DNA of 64,000 nt from Hirsutella rhossiliensis (taxonomy: Eukaryota > Ascomycota > Sordariomycetes > Hypocreales > Ophiocordycipitaceae). Location: contig NW_025408671.1 in NCBI RefSeq assembly GCF_020360975.1, forward strand, positions 5,890,001 to 5,954,000, read 5' to 3'. A program made the translations under genes and the position numbers. Under the pieces are notes generated by a model, which saw only the letters and a program-made list of their open reading frames with translations, did no database searches and had not been told where the DNA came from. Shown piece by piece: positions 1 through 10,972 of this stretch; within the stretch, counting starts at the first letter, position 1; every line of letters begins with the position of its first letter.

Positions 1-1740
1 CGAATAAGCTTCCCCCTACGCCCTTACCTTAGTCCGGCGAGGAGGGATAGACTAGCCTAAGGGCGCGCGCGGCGAGAGTATTCTAAGATAAGGCCCTTTA
101 ACGCTTATAGGATAGGATAGCGGCTCTAGACTATACCTACGAGGGCGTGCGCCGCGCCGTTAAGTCTAGCGCTCGACGCTTAAATCCGAAGCTAAAGCTA
201 AAGGTATAAGTAGCCGACTACTATATTAATATATAAGGGCATCTACGCTAGCGGGGGAGACTATAGGTACCGGGCGCACTATATACTATAAAAGCTAAGG
301 AGAAGGAGGGACCGCTAGAGCTAGATAAATAGAACGAGCTCTAAGGGAGGCTAGTCTAACTTATCTATAACTCTAGCGTCGTAGGTTACCTAAGTAAATA
401 GGGTATAGTAGTAGGCCTTATAAGGGACTTTTACTAGCCCCTCCTATAGTACTACGTTTGTTGCTTCCTTTATAACTATAATATCTACGGCCGTATAAAG
501 ATCTAAAGGGCGTAGCTTAAGGGGCTACTTAAGTAGCTTTTAGTACCTAACTAGTTCTATATATATATATAGATAGACTTTATAATAGACCTCCTACTTA
601 TAAAGGGCGGCAACCGCTATATATAGGTAATTAAGGACTAACTTAGTAAGTCTATAGTATTAGAGCTAATACTATTTATAGATATAGAGTCCTACGTAGA
701 GCGCTTTTTATAGTACTAAGCCCGCTCGTATAGCTAGCTAGCCTTTATTATAAGCGATAAGGGATCGAATTAAACTAGCCGCTTTTAGTAGTACTTATAC
801 TAGCTACTTTAAATTATATAGCTTCTTAGTATAGTATATTACTTATAGACTAACGGAGGGCCTAAGAGGGTTAACTAAGAGGCGTAGGCTTACCTATAGG
901 CTATTATAGCCTATAACTAAGTAAACTAAGACCGGTAGCTCCCTATAGCCTAACTTACGTTAAATAGTAAACTATATACCTCTATTAAGATAGCCCTTTT
1001 CTTTATAACGTATAGCTTCGAACTACCCTTACTAGTTCCCTTTACTATAGATATAGTAGTAGAGTAGTATAGTAATTTATTACTAAAGGGCCGCGCCTCT
1101 ATATTTATATAAAAGCTATAGGAGACTATAAATTATTACTAATCCGCGATAGCCGCCGCGGCGTAAGATTAAGAGCGGTATACTAATAAGACTAGGGCCT
1201 TAGTAGATAGGCTTATAGTAAGAGATAAGGTATAGCTAGACCTCTATAACTATAGGTTAGTATAACTAATGAAGAAGCTTAACTAGCTATACGCGAAGTT
1301 TATAGTATAGAGGGTTATTAGCCTATAGGTTATAGAGCTCGATAGTCTCTTAATAGGGGTCTATAATAAGATTAACGTAGACCTCCTTTATAAAGCCTCC
1401 TTTAACCTATTACTTAGATAAGAAGTAGCGGACGCTTAACCGCCTATAATTAAGGTAAAGGGAGAGGATAAGTTTAAGGTTAAAGAGATATAGGCCGCGC
1501 GCTAGAAAAAGGTTAGTAGGGGGAAACGCTAGGAGGTCCTTATTAAGTAGCGCGGGTATCTCGACCCTACGTAAGAACCTATATATAAGTTTACGGGAAC
1601 TATAGCCCTCGATAAGTTTAAAGCCTTATTTAGAATAGTAAACGAGAATAATAGACTAGTAGACTACCGATAGTAGCCTAAGCTAAGACTATAAAGTAGG
1701 TAAAGTAAAGTAAGTAGTTATAATAACGTAAGCGTAATTA
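1..1740 (+). pseudogene. pol: Gypsy-A pol C-terminus: integrase plus chromodomain (RIP-decayed)
   Basis: One + frame (codons starting at multiples of 3) reads through with stops of the kind RIP makes from Gln or Trp codons. An HHCC-like zinc region lies at about 350-490. The core motif FIISDKGSNW starts at 744 and a TDGGPKRVN motif lies near 849-875; these correspond to the S/DxGxxF and TDGQTERVN blocks of gypsy integrases. A chromodomain follows at 1467-1640, with KFKVKEI, then a decayed W in xRGY and a decayed W before EP, as in chromoviruses, which use this domain to target heterochromatin (established for the family). Many premature stops make it non-functional. The N-terminal part is outside the window. 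Confidence 0.8.
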
Positions 1741-1820
1741 TATAAGCGGAGATAAAAATAGCGTTTATTTTAAGGTAGAGCCCTTAGACTACCTAGATCT
1801 ACTCTTTATCCTTATTATTA

Positions 1821-2819
1821 TCTTTATCCTTATCCTCGTTATCCTCCTCTAACTTATTAATAGCGTCGGCGCTCTCTAGGGCGCTTAGGCGGCCCTTTAG
1901 GCCCGCGAGCTAGTCGGCGGTAGCGGCGGCTCTAGGGGCTCTAGGGGCGGGGGGGGCCCGGCTAGTAGCAGCGGCGGGGGCGGCGGCGGGCACGGCTAAG
2001 GGGACCGCTAATAGGGCGATAGAGGCAGTGTCCCTAGTACTAGGAGAGTTAGTAGCGGAAGTAAAAGAGCTAGATAAGAGGAACTTACTTAGGGACGAGG
2101 CCCTAGCGCTTAAGGGCGCGGAGATTGCGGTAGGCGGCGGCGGCGGCGGTAAGGCGCTTCTTAGTAGCCCCCTATACCTGCCTATGCGCGCCGGCCTTCT
2201 AAGCTAACGCCGCAGCGAGTAGGATAGGAGGCGCCGCCTTATAGGCGCGGCCGGCACGCGCGTACTAGTAATAACTACCGCTACGGCGGCGCCTAACTTA
2301 GTCGGCGTAGGGGAGCTCCTATAACGCGTACTATATATAGGGGGCCGCGCGGGCGGCTCTAGCCTATACTTAGCATTTATACTTTAAGAAGTTAGCGGAA
2401 AATAGCTACTACGCTCGCTAGGTAGCGGACTTACGGGGGTAGTAGTAGCGGAGGCGGGGGTAGAGGGGCCGGGCGTTACGGCTAGCGGCGGGGACGGCGT
2501 CGTTACCTAGAAGGGCAACGTAAGGGCGGCTAGCGTAGTAGAGGTAGAGGCGGCGGCGGTAGGCGCGGTCGCGGGGGCGCGGGTAGGAGCAGCGGTAGCG
2601 GCGGAGCCGTCGTCGGCTATACCTAGCACGGCGTTAAAGAACGACTCCGTACGCTCTAAGAAAGAGGAAGCGAGGGAGGGGGAGGTAGATATATCTATCG
2701 CGGAAGTTAATATTATAGATTACGGCCTCCCGCTCTATAGGGCGGAGAACTTATTAGTTAAAGTTATTATTATTAGGGCTATTATTACTACTATAGCTAT
2801 TACTATAAGTATATATTAA
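1821..2819 (+). pseudogene. Gypsy-A ORF3: Ala/Gly/Val-rich protein of unknown function
   Basis: A GC-rich stretch between the chromodomain and the 3' LTR reads in one + frame, the same register as pol, ending at TAA 2817-2819. It shows a Leu/Ser start, long Ala/Gly runs from GCG/GGC repeats, a charged, possibly coiled-coil segment (LGELVAEVKELDKRNLLRDE), an acidic stretch near 2650-2700, and a C-terminal tail rich in Ile/Val (about 2755-2816). The tail could be a membrane helix, but RIP turns Val into Ile so its hydrophobicity is partly secondary. The counterpart in copy 2 (minus, 22263-23300) keeps the tail and acidic part, which argues for a real coding region. It may be a separate ORF or a pol extension. 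I do not recognise the protein. Confidence 0.55.
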
Positions 2820-3254
2820 TAAGGCAGCCTATATAGCTAGGAACGAACTAATACTTTAGGTAAAGCGGAACTTACTTATTATTACTACTATTATAGTTAA
2901 AGAAGGAGGAGAAGGAAAAGAAGGAAGAAGGGGGGGATGCCGCCTTATATACCCCTAGGTAAAGGAGGCTGCCTAAGGCTAAGGGGACGGGCAACCTAAG
3001 GCTTACGTAGGTCTAGGCTAGCCGCCGGCTACCTAAGGGCGTATATAATAGGTTACGCCCTTATTTAAACGGCTAGCTAGCTAATAAGTATAGAGCCCGG
3101 TTCTAGCTACCTAGGCTAATAAGCGTAGGGATAATAGGGCTAGTAAGGCTAGTATAATTAATAGAAAAAGGTAGGGTAGAGCTAGCGGCATAGGCCCTAT
3201 AGTATAAAAGCTATTAATAAGGCAACGCCGCGCCGCGCTTAAGGGAGGGTATTA
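2820..3254 (+). other. Gypsy-A 3' untranslated region with purine run and polypurine tract
   Basis: No reading frame is supported here. It contains a 39-base uninterrupted purine run at 2899-2937 (matched by a pyrimidine run near 22160-22195 in copy 2) and a second purine tract, aagggaggg at 3241-3249, just before the LTR. The second is the likely plus-strand primer; the first could be an additional central or auxiliary tract. Confidence 0.5.
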
Positions 3255-3440
3255 TATAAGAGTCTTTAACTATTATAGGTTATAGGCTTAGGCTATAGCC
3301 TAAGCTATATAGTTATATATAGAGGGCCGGATCTTATACGTATATATATAGGCTAGCCGCGTATAGGAGAGCTCTATATAGCTTATTAATATTATTCTAT
3401 AGACGGCACCTATACGTATACCTTTACTTACTCTATAATA
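3255..3440 (+). repeat. Gypsy-A copy 1 3' LTR (186 bp)
   Basis: It starts tataagagtc (TG decayed to TA) and ends ctctataata. It matches the two 187-bp LTRs of copy 2 at 21641-21827 and 34620-34806 in reverse orientation. Internal TA-rich blocks could hold a TATA box. Confidence 0.88.
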
Positions 3441-3445
3441 AATAG

Positions 3446-4610
3446 GTTCCCTTAAAGCCCTAGGGTTTAAGAAAGTCCCTTAGGAACTATATATAATATA
3501 AAAGGGTAAAATTATAGTCTTCTTCTATACTAATTATATTATCTAGGCTTACCTAAAAGAGGAAGAAGCTATAGCTAGGGAGGCTATATAAGGCCTATAA
3601 TAAAAGTATAAGATAACTAAGCTAAGGGAGCTAAAGTAGTTCCTAGGGATATAAATCCTTTAAAATAGGTCCTAACGGACTATCTAGCTTACTTAGGACG
3701 CCTATATTAATAAGGTCGCTTTTAAATTCCTCCTTAATTCCCTTAATAAGAAGCTTCCCTTTACGCCTATATTAAACGAAGAGTATTTACCTAATCCGTT
3801 TATTTAAGCTAGGAAGTAAGAGAAATACTAATATTAATAGAAGGTAGGCTCCTTGCTTTTTTTTAGCTATTTTAACTAGACCGGATATCTCTTTTACGGT
3901 CTCCTAGCTAGCTAGGTATAACTAGAATCCTAGCCCTAAGGATTAAGAAGTAGTAAATAAAGCTATCCTTTATCTTTATTTAATAAGATTATATAGTCTA
4001 TACTTAGGAAGGTAGGAAAGGAAGAAATAAGCTACTAAAATCTTCTTTTATTCGTGCGATTTATCCTTTATAGATAATTTATTAAATAGAAAGAGCTTAT
4101 AAGGGTATATTATATCCCTTTTTAAAGAAACTATTACTTAGAAAGCTTCGAAGCAAGCTACTATTACGATATTAAGTATAGAGGTAGAGCTACTAGCTCT
4201 TTTAAAAGTATTAAAAGAAGCGATTTTCCTTAGCTAGCTATTAATATCTCTATAACTATAAATTCTAACCCTATTAGCTATAGAATACGATAATATATAG
4301 ACTATATAAATTCTTATAGAAAATAGTAAGTTATTAACCTAGCTATAGTATATCGATATCTACTAGTATTAGTTACGCTAAGAGGTTTAAATGGGACTTA
4401 TTTCCGTCTATTAAGTTTTAATAGTATTAATAAAAGCTAACGGTCTTATAAAGCCCTTACTAAAGTAGAAGCTAGCTATCTTTTTATAGTAAATTAAGCT
4501 AGAAAACGTTTAAGAGAAGCTATCCTTAGAGGCCCGCCTTAAGAGTTTATAAGAGGACCTAATAATATATATAAGAAGGTAACGTTTATAGCTAAAGAAA
4601 AGGAAGAGGT
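3446..4610 (+). pseudogene. pol: Copia-E RT/RNase H remnant
   Basis: This is the C-terminal half of a Ty1/copia polyprotein, recognised by collinearity with Copia-A. The catalytic YVDD box is at 3525-3536 but reads Y-T-N-Y: both Asp codons are lost by G-to-A changes. Downstream, RNase H segments (a LYSLD-like region and the LSTEAELLAL block near 4175-4215) are visible only when stops are ignored. It is non-functional. Confidence 0.75.
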
Positions 4611-4860
4611 TTTTCCCTTTAAAGGGCCCCTTATTTTAATTAGGTTTTTCCCTTTAAAGAAGGCCCCCTTTCTTATAGGACTTTCCCCTCTTTAGGCCCC
4701 TTTTCCTTAAGTAGGTCTAAAAGAGCCTAGGGACCTAAAAGGGCCCTTGCTTTCCTTAAGTAAAGGGAGAAGTATAAAGCTAAGAACCTCCTTTATACGC
4801 TTACTAGCCTAAAGCTATATTAGCTATGCCCTTAAGGGGTAGGCTATAGCTAAGGGGGTA

Positions 4861-5337
4861 TATTATAAAGCGTAGCTTAATTTCGTAGTTCTCGGAGATA
4901 TCTCTTAGTATAAGGGACCTAGGAGGCTAAAAAATAGGTTTTAAGGAAGGAGCTAAAAAGAGGTATAAAAAAAAGGGTAAGGGTAAGAGGGGAAGTAGAA
5001 GTAGCGATAGCTTTTTATAGTGGTAGCGAGAGATAAGATAGACATACTAGTAACGGCTAGAAAGGAGAGGAAAAACTAGTAAAAAGCTTAGTAGTTAAAA
5101 GGATATTAGTAGCTTCTTTAAGTAGGATCTTCTTTATTAATTTAAATACTAGATAGATATAAAGAAGGGTGTTAAATAGACGAAAGAAGGATAATTAAGG
5201 AAATATAATAATTATTCCCTTATTATAATCGCTGCCCCTATAAGAAATAAATCTCTTAGCCCTACCTATCTAACCCCTTACTTTTAATTTTACCTTTATA
5301 TGTTTTTTATATACTTCTTATATCTCTCTTCGCGAGA
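4861..5337 (+). repeat. Copia-E 3' LTR (477 bp)
   Basis: It follows a purine tract (aaggggg, 4852-4858) and begins tattataaagcg, the decayed form of TGTCGCGAAGCG seen at 31887; it ends cttcgcgaga. Its length equals the 477-bp LTR at 31887-32363. Confidence 0.87.
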
Positions 5338-5339
5338 AT

Positions 5340-6700
5340 TTAATAGTACTTATAGTATACTTTAAGACTTTCTTACCTAACTTAAGGCTTACTACCGGTT
5401 TTACCTTACTAAACTCTTAGACTTAGTTAAAAAGGTACTTTATATAGGAAATTATTTATCTAAAATAGTACTTACTTAGTTTAGACCTATTATAAGGGAT
5501 TTTCTTAATAACTAACTAGCGCGATAAAATAATAAAATAGATAAAGTCTTTACTAGTTTCTAAGGATTTTAAGAAGCTATTATAAAGGTATTTAAAATAA
5601 CTAATAAGGAATAAGAAGCTAAATAAAAACTTTAAGAACTTTAATAAAGGATCTTAGTATTAGATTATATTATAAAGTTTTATTAAGTTACCTTAAAGCT
5701 TAATTAAGATAACGAACCCCTTATATTATAATTTTATAATAAGCTTAAAGAAGAAGTTAAGGACGAGCTTTATAAGGAAAATTAACTTAATAACCTCTTA
5801 AACTATATTACTATAGTAGTATAAATCGACGATAGATAGTATATATAACGCTAAGAAAAGAAATAAGGAAGAGGAAACTAAAACCCTTCCTATAAAAATA
5901 ACTTTATATTTCGCGCTAACTATAAAAAAAAGCGCGAAATATAAATAGCCTAGGTATATATAATATATCCTAGACTAATAGATTTAAGTATAATATAGAA
6001 AGGTAAAGGAAAGTATTTTAACTATAAGAAACTTAGATATTACTTTAAAGAATATAGATAACTTTATAAGGAAAAGAAAACCTATTAAGTACTAGCCTTA
6101 AAAGGTAAGAAATACCTAAACGCTATTAATAGATAGGAACTAAAGTATAAACTCCTTAGTTAGACTATATACTATAACGATAAATATATAGTATACTTAA
6201 CCGATAAGAACGGTACTAGATAGTTCCTAAAGCTACTAAAGAAAACCCTTATAATAATATAATAAAGGGATCTTAAAATATAGAAATAAGTTAAATTTAT
6301 AGAACTAAAATACCCTTATCTTAAAGGAGTCTCTTAAAACTAAAGTAAGAAAAATAGTAAACGATTTTAGGAAGATATATAAAATAAAAATTAATAATAA
6401 CGATAGGTAGTCTATAAATAATATAATAAAGAAGATATAAATATAGCCCTTATACTTATAAAACTCGGATAATAACTTAAAGAGAAATAATAAAGTATCG
6501 ATAATATAAGCTTTAAAGAATAAGAAATACTTAGAGAAATAAAAGATAAGAACGAACTTATACTATTACTTTTATTACTAAGGGAAAATACTATAATTAA
6601 AAAATATACTTTATACTTTAAAGAATTTAAAGAAATACTTAAAATTAAAACCTAATAAATACCTTAAATTCTTATAGAAAACTAATAAGCTATATTAATT
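5340..6700 (+). pseudogene. gag: Gypsy-C gag with decayed CCHC zinc knuckle
   Basis: A + frame carries a capsid-like region (about 5350-5830) and, near 6000-6060, a zinc-knuckle relic in which the Cys and His codons have all become Tyr (pattern Y-x2-Y-x4-Y-x4-Y), the expected RIP outcome of TGT/TGC and CAT/CAC. Stops are TAA/TAG. The knuckle normally binds the element's RNA during packaging. The start is missing. A perfect 15-bp inverted repeat (5903-5917 / 5931-5945) lies inside. Confidence 0.7.
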
Positions 6701-6710
6701 CGATATTAAC

Positions 6711-6887
6711 TATAAGGGCTTTTACTTTATATAGGCCTAGACTAAGGTCTAGGCTAAGTCTATATATAAGCGGCCTCTACGCTTATATAAGCTAGGCCTA
6801 TACTTCTCTTCCTTTTCCCTCTTATAGATTATTAACCTTCTTTTAATAGACCGTACCTAAGCCTATACCTTTACTTACTTTATAATA
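6711..6887 (+). repeat. X-1 5' LTR
   Basis: 177 bp, starting tataagggct and ending tataata; equal in length to the 3' LTR at 8243-8419. Contains imperfect palindromes around tctaggcta. Confidence 0.88.
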
Positions 6888-7389
6888 GTATAATCTACCT
6901 TTTATTTTACCCTCTTTATATCCCTATATATAGAATAGCTATTTTTTTTTATCTACCTTTAAAGCTAACGTTTAATTACCTAGTTTAGTTAAACCGCCTA
7001 TACTAGTATATTCGTATATAAAATATCTATACTCCTATAGTTATAAAATTAAAGCGAACGTAATACTTAGTTCGCCTAGGTAATTAAGAGCCTCTTATAA
7101 TAATAGGGCTCTATACGACTAAGAGCGGAACTACTATACCTTAGTAAGTTTAATAGCTCCTTTATAGAGCTTAAGCTATAGCTACTTTATATAGAAGTAA
7201 AGCTCTATACTAATAGCGCTATAATAAGGAATATCTATACTTAATTCGACTATTTTTATATAAGCCTATCCTTATACCTATAAAGGTATCTCTTACTATT
7301 TATATATACTAGTATAAATAGACTAGCTAACTTCCTTATAAAGCTTTATACTAATTATAGTAAACTTAATATAGCTAGGTTAAGTAAAA

Positions 7390-8242
7390 GGTCTATACTA
7401 CTAGATATATATACCGATCTTACGTACCTTCTTCGCGAGCTTAGTAGTAATAAGTTTCTTTTTTTATCTTCTTTTATAGTATAAGAAGAGGATAACGCTA
7501 GTAATACTATAGATATCTTTATCTCCGCCTTAAGGACCGAGGATAGAAAGAGGTAGCGATTAAAGGGTCGCTATATAGGCTATAATAGTAAATCTTATTA
7601 GTTTTTAAAGTACCTATACTAGGAGGCATAGGTAAACGTACTCTAAGTAATAAAGGGGCGTACGTACTAAGATAGAAAGGAGGTTAGGTTTAATAATAGC
7701 GACTCTATCAATAATTAATCTTAGTAACGCCTTTATAAGCTTTATTAGCTTTCCTTCGCGTATAGTAGTAGCTGCTATATAGACGGGACGTATACCTATA
7801 GCGACCGAAAGGGCGGCTAAGATATAAGAAGGCCGCTAATATAATATAACTATAGCGAAAGGGAGTATCTATATAGCCCTATATAAGAGGGAGTAGAGCC
7901 TTATATACTAAAGTACCGTTCCCTATATTACGGTACTAAGAGCTACTACTATACGCCGATATAGGGGGGGTAGTATACTATAAGCTTATTAAAGCTAGCT
8001 ATACGCCGTTTTATATACCTTTACTTCCTAGCTATAAGTACTAAAGCCTAACTCTTAGGGCGCGGCCCTTACTAATAATATAGTTTATCTAAGAAGCTCG
8101 CTTAGGAGGGTATTATACGTTATTTACTAACGTTTTTTCTATAACTAGGCGTATATAGTCCGCGTAAGGGTTCTATCCCTTTAAGCGCGGTATTAAGTAT
8201 TATTTAAAGGCGCGCCTCTTTAAAAGCTAGGTAGGGGTATAA
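7390..8242 (+). pseudogene. X-1 ORF remnant of unknown function
   Basis: From about 7479 to 7860 a + frame reads EDNASNTIDIFISALRTE and onward, with only TAA/TAG stops. X-2 keeps the same frame (from about 40032), so selection for coding once acted on it. Near 7865 a +1 shift or a second overlapping frame continues with SIYIALYKRE and similar conserved residues up to the 3' LTR. No zinc knuckle, protease, RT or integrase motif is seen. It may be a gag-like protein of a LARD-type element; I do not recognise it. Confidence 0.45.
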
Positions 8243-8419
8243 TATAAGGGCTTTTACCTTATATAGGCCTAGACTAGGGTCTAAGCTAAGTCTATATATA
8301 AGCGGCCTCTACGCTTATATAGGCTAGGCCTATACTTCTCTTTCTTTTTCCCCTTATAAATTATTAACCTTCTTTTAATAGACCGTACCTAAGCCTATGC
8401 CTTTACTTACTTTATAATA
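8243..8419 (+). repeat. X-1 3' LTR
   Basis: 177 bp and collinear with 6711-6887; followed by TSD ttaac. Confidence 0.88.
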
Positions 8420-8424
8420 TTAAC

Positions 8425-10314
8425 TAGTACTATATAAAAGAGACTACGCTATAGCTATTACTATAGTCGATACCTTTATTACTCTATAATAAGAATAGTA
8501 ACTATAAAGAGAATTTAAAGATAATTTATAAATACTACTTACTTATAAGTACTTTAAGTATATTTTATAGATATTATACGTCTACCTAGATTATATAATA
8601 TACTTTTAGATAAAGGTATAATATAACGCTTTCTTAGTTAAGTTTAAGGGATAAGTACTTTTAAAACCCTACCTAAGTATAGAACTAAACTACTAGAAAA
8701 TTAATTAACGCTACTTAAATAACTAAGTTATATTATTAAAACCTAATTATAGTACGCTACCTAAATACTACGATAATTATAGTTTATTAACGAGATATCT
8801 TTTAAAGATATATAAAATCTATAAATACGCTAAAATAAAGGAATAGTATAACGCTACTTACTTTAAAGTATTTAAACCCTTAATCTTTTAAAGACTTATA
8901 TAATAAGTTAAATATAATAAAGAAGATTATAATAAATATATATACTTAAATTATAAAGTTTATAAATATAAAAAAGTATAAGTATAGTATAAATAATATA
9001 ACGGTATATTAAAAGATTACTAGTAATATATATAAAAGCTATAAGCTATATTTAATTAAGGAAAAATTAATATAGAAATACTATATAAAAAATAAAAATA
9101 TACTAAACGAAAACTTAACCTTTAATATAAAAAAATTAGAATTATAAAGCATAGTATATAATTAACTATAAAGTAATATAATATAAATAATATAGCGTTA
9201 AGAAGTAAGAAATCTTTAATTAGCTATAAGAAATTAGTCTTTTAAGCCCTAATATAATACTATGCGATAAATAAGTAAAGAAACAATATTAATAATAAAT
9301 TAAAGAAGAATACCTAAATAAAACGAATAAAGACTAAGTAAAAAATAAGGTATACTATCTATAAAAGGGCTATAGACTAGCACGATATAATAAGATTTAA
9401 GGACCTTATATATAATAATAGTAAGCTATAGTAACTAAATAGTATTAAATATTTAAATTATAGGATATTACGCGCGTATACTTTTAAACTATAGCGTAAT
9501 AGGTAATTACGTTTTACTTAAAGTCGTTAATTATTACTAACTTATATAGAGATATAAGAGAGATCTATATAAACTTATAAATATTAAAGGAGAAGCTTTT
9601 AACTATAATAATAGAATTATTAATATAGAGATTAATTACCTTAATATTAATATCTAGGGCTATAATAAATAAGTTAACTTTAATATTATAAATATTAAAG
9701 AATATAACCTTATATTAAGACTTTTATAGCTATAAGAGAGCGACCTATTAATTAACTAGAAAACTAGCTAGCTATATTAAAACGAAGATATAAGTTTCTA
9801 GGACTAGTAAACTTAAAAGAAAGTAAAATTATATAATAATTTAGCTATTAAATAAGATAATAAGGATAACTATTTAAGTAAATTATTATAGGCTTTAGCG
9901 ATATAAACTAAAATAGTAACTAAACTAGCGGATATAATAAAATCGATTAATAAGACCTATATACTAACTAATATAGCTATATAACCTAGTATCTAATATA
10001 AATAAAATAAAGGATATAATATAAAGATTTAAAAAGTTATTACTACTTTAAGGAAAGACTTTAAATAAATTAATAAAGAGCTTAAGTTAAAAGAAACTAG
10101 CTCTTAAAAGAAAGAATAAAGCTTATAAGATAGAATAAAGAATATCCCTTAAGAATACTAAAAATATAATAAACTCTTTAAAGAAGAACTTAAGATAAGG
10201 TAACTTAAATATAGCTAATAGGACTATAAAATTTATCTTAAGGATAGAATAACGCTAACATTTTATAAAATCTATAACTTAAACGAAAAGTAACTATAAA
10301 CGCTATACGACTAC
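8425..10314 (+). pseudogene. pol: Gypsy-C protease and start of RT
   Basis: This continues Gypsy-C after X-1. A retropepsin-like site appears near 9490-9530 as Y-S-V-I-G-N-Y-V, consistent with a decayed (D/N)SATGNYV box followed by LKVVN. The N-terminal RT region (QYKIYLKDRITLTFYKIYNL, about 10215-10290, then residues preceding a YLxxNL helix) runs up to the Gypsy-B insertion site. The TSD actac is at 10310-10314. The segment 8425-9400 holds gag/pol linker sequence with no clear motif. TA content is extreme and almost no CpA or TpG is left. Confidence 0.6.
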
Positions 10315-10571
10315 TATAAAGGAATATATATTATAGTATAATTAGTTAGGTAATAAAGATAGCTAAAGGTACTATACTATATATATTATATTCTCTTTAT
10401 TATAAGACGAAAGCTTATTAAAAAAGGAATTTCTCTTCTTTAGTTAGAGTAATAAGTAGTCTATAGTATATAAGCGGGGTAGGTATAATTCCCTACTAAT
10501 ACCCTACTAATATATTAGTACTATATACCTAAGTACTTTATTAGCCTATACCCCTTAGTAGCGCTCTTATA
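10315..10571 (-). repeat. Gypsy-B-1 3' LTR (257 bp)
   Basis: On the minus strand it starts tataagagcgc (TG decayed) after the purine tract aaaaggggaga (10576-10586 region) and ends ccttata. It matches 37561-37817 and 61803-62059, all 257 bp. Confidence 0.88.
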
Positions 10572-10972
10572 ATTATCTCCCCTTTTATATAGACGTCTTA
10601 GCTATATCTTTAATATATATTACTTTTACTATACTATATATATTTATTTAAGAAGAAAGGTAGTTTTAGTTATATATTATATATATACGCCTATATAAGT
10701 ATATATTAGTCTATACTTTATAACGTTAATAGTTATTATACTAGCGGTTACCGCTAAGTAATTATTATAGTATCGCTTATATATTAGTTATATAACTATA
10801 ATATAAAGAGCGTATATATATATCTCTTACTTCTTTTATTTTCTTTTTTTCTTTTACTCTCTTACTTATAATTACTATAGAGTTTTACGCCTTTTTTTAT
10901 TAGTCCTTTATACCCTTTTATATTACTTTTTATTAACGATTTATTAATAATAATACCTTTTATACTAAAGAA
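10572..10972. other. Gypsy-B LTR-proximal non-coding segment
   Basis: It contains the minus-strand polypurine tract next to the LTR and then AT-rich sequence with tatata blocks, followed by pyrimidine-rich stretches (tttcttttactctcttac, about 10848) before the first opposite-strand ORF. A promoter for that ORF could lie here, but nothing specific identifies one. Confidence 0.35.

Larger units (their letters stand above)
1..3440 (+). mobile_element. Gypsy-A copy 1, 3' portion (runs off left edge)
   Basis: Ty3/gypsy LTR retrotransposon in + orientation. Visible parts in order are integrase, chromodomain, a GC-rich ORF3, an untranslated region with a purine run, a polypurine tract and the 3' LTR. 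The 5' LTR, gag and RT lie outside the window. The element ends at 3440 and the next bases (aatag, 3441-3445) continue a Copia pol frame, so it inserted into that Copia; the left TSD copy is outside. The same family occurs complete on the minus strand at 21641-34806, which fixes the ends. RIP is strong in the pol part and weaker in the CpG-rich ORF3. Confidence 0.85.
3441..5337 (+). mobile_element. Copia-E, 3' half truncated by Gypsy-A insertion
   Basis: The sequence aligns from the RT core to the 3' LTR with Copia-A and the composite element. Its left end is set by the Gypsy-A insertion at 3440, so its 5' LTR, gag and most of pol lie outside the window. The right end at 5337 (cgcgaga) is followed directly by Gypsy-C gag, so this Copia inserted into Gypsy-C. 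RIP damage is heavy. Confidence 0.82.
6711..8419 (+). mobile_element. X-1, non-autonomous LTR retrotransposon (1709 bp)
   Basis: It is flanked by TSD ttaac at 6706-6710 and 8420-8424. Two 177-bp LTRs enclose 1.36 kb with no recognisable RT, integrase or protease. A purine tract (gtagggg) precedes the 3' LTR. The LTR 3' end (cctttacttac...tataata) is nearly the same as that of Gypsy-A, so Gypsy-A probably supplied the enzymes (inference). X-2 at 39092-40967 is a second copy. Confidence 0.85.

Noticed and set aside
1920..2600. GGC/GCG-rich stretch as a CpG island or promoter
   Set aside because: It is coding-like in both Gypsy-A copies; high GC follows from Ala/Gly codons that lack CpA and so escape RIP.
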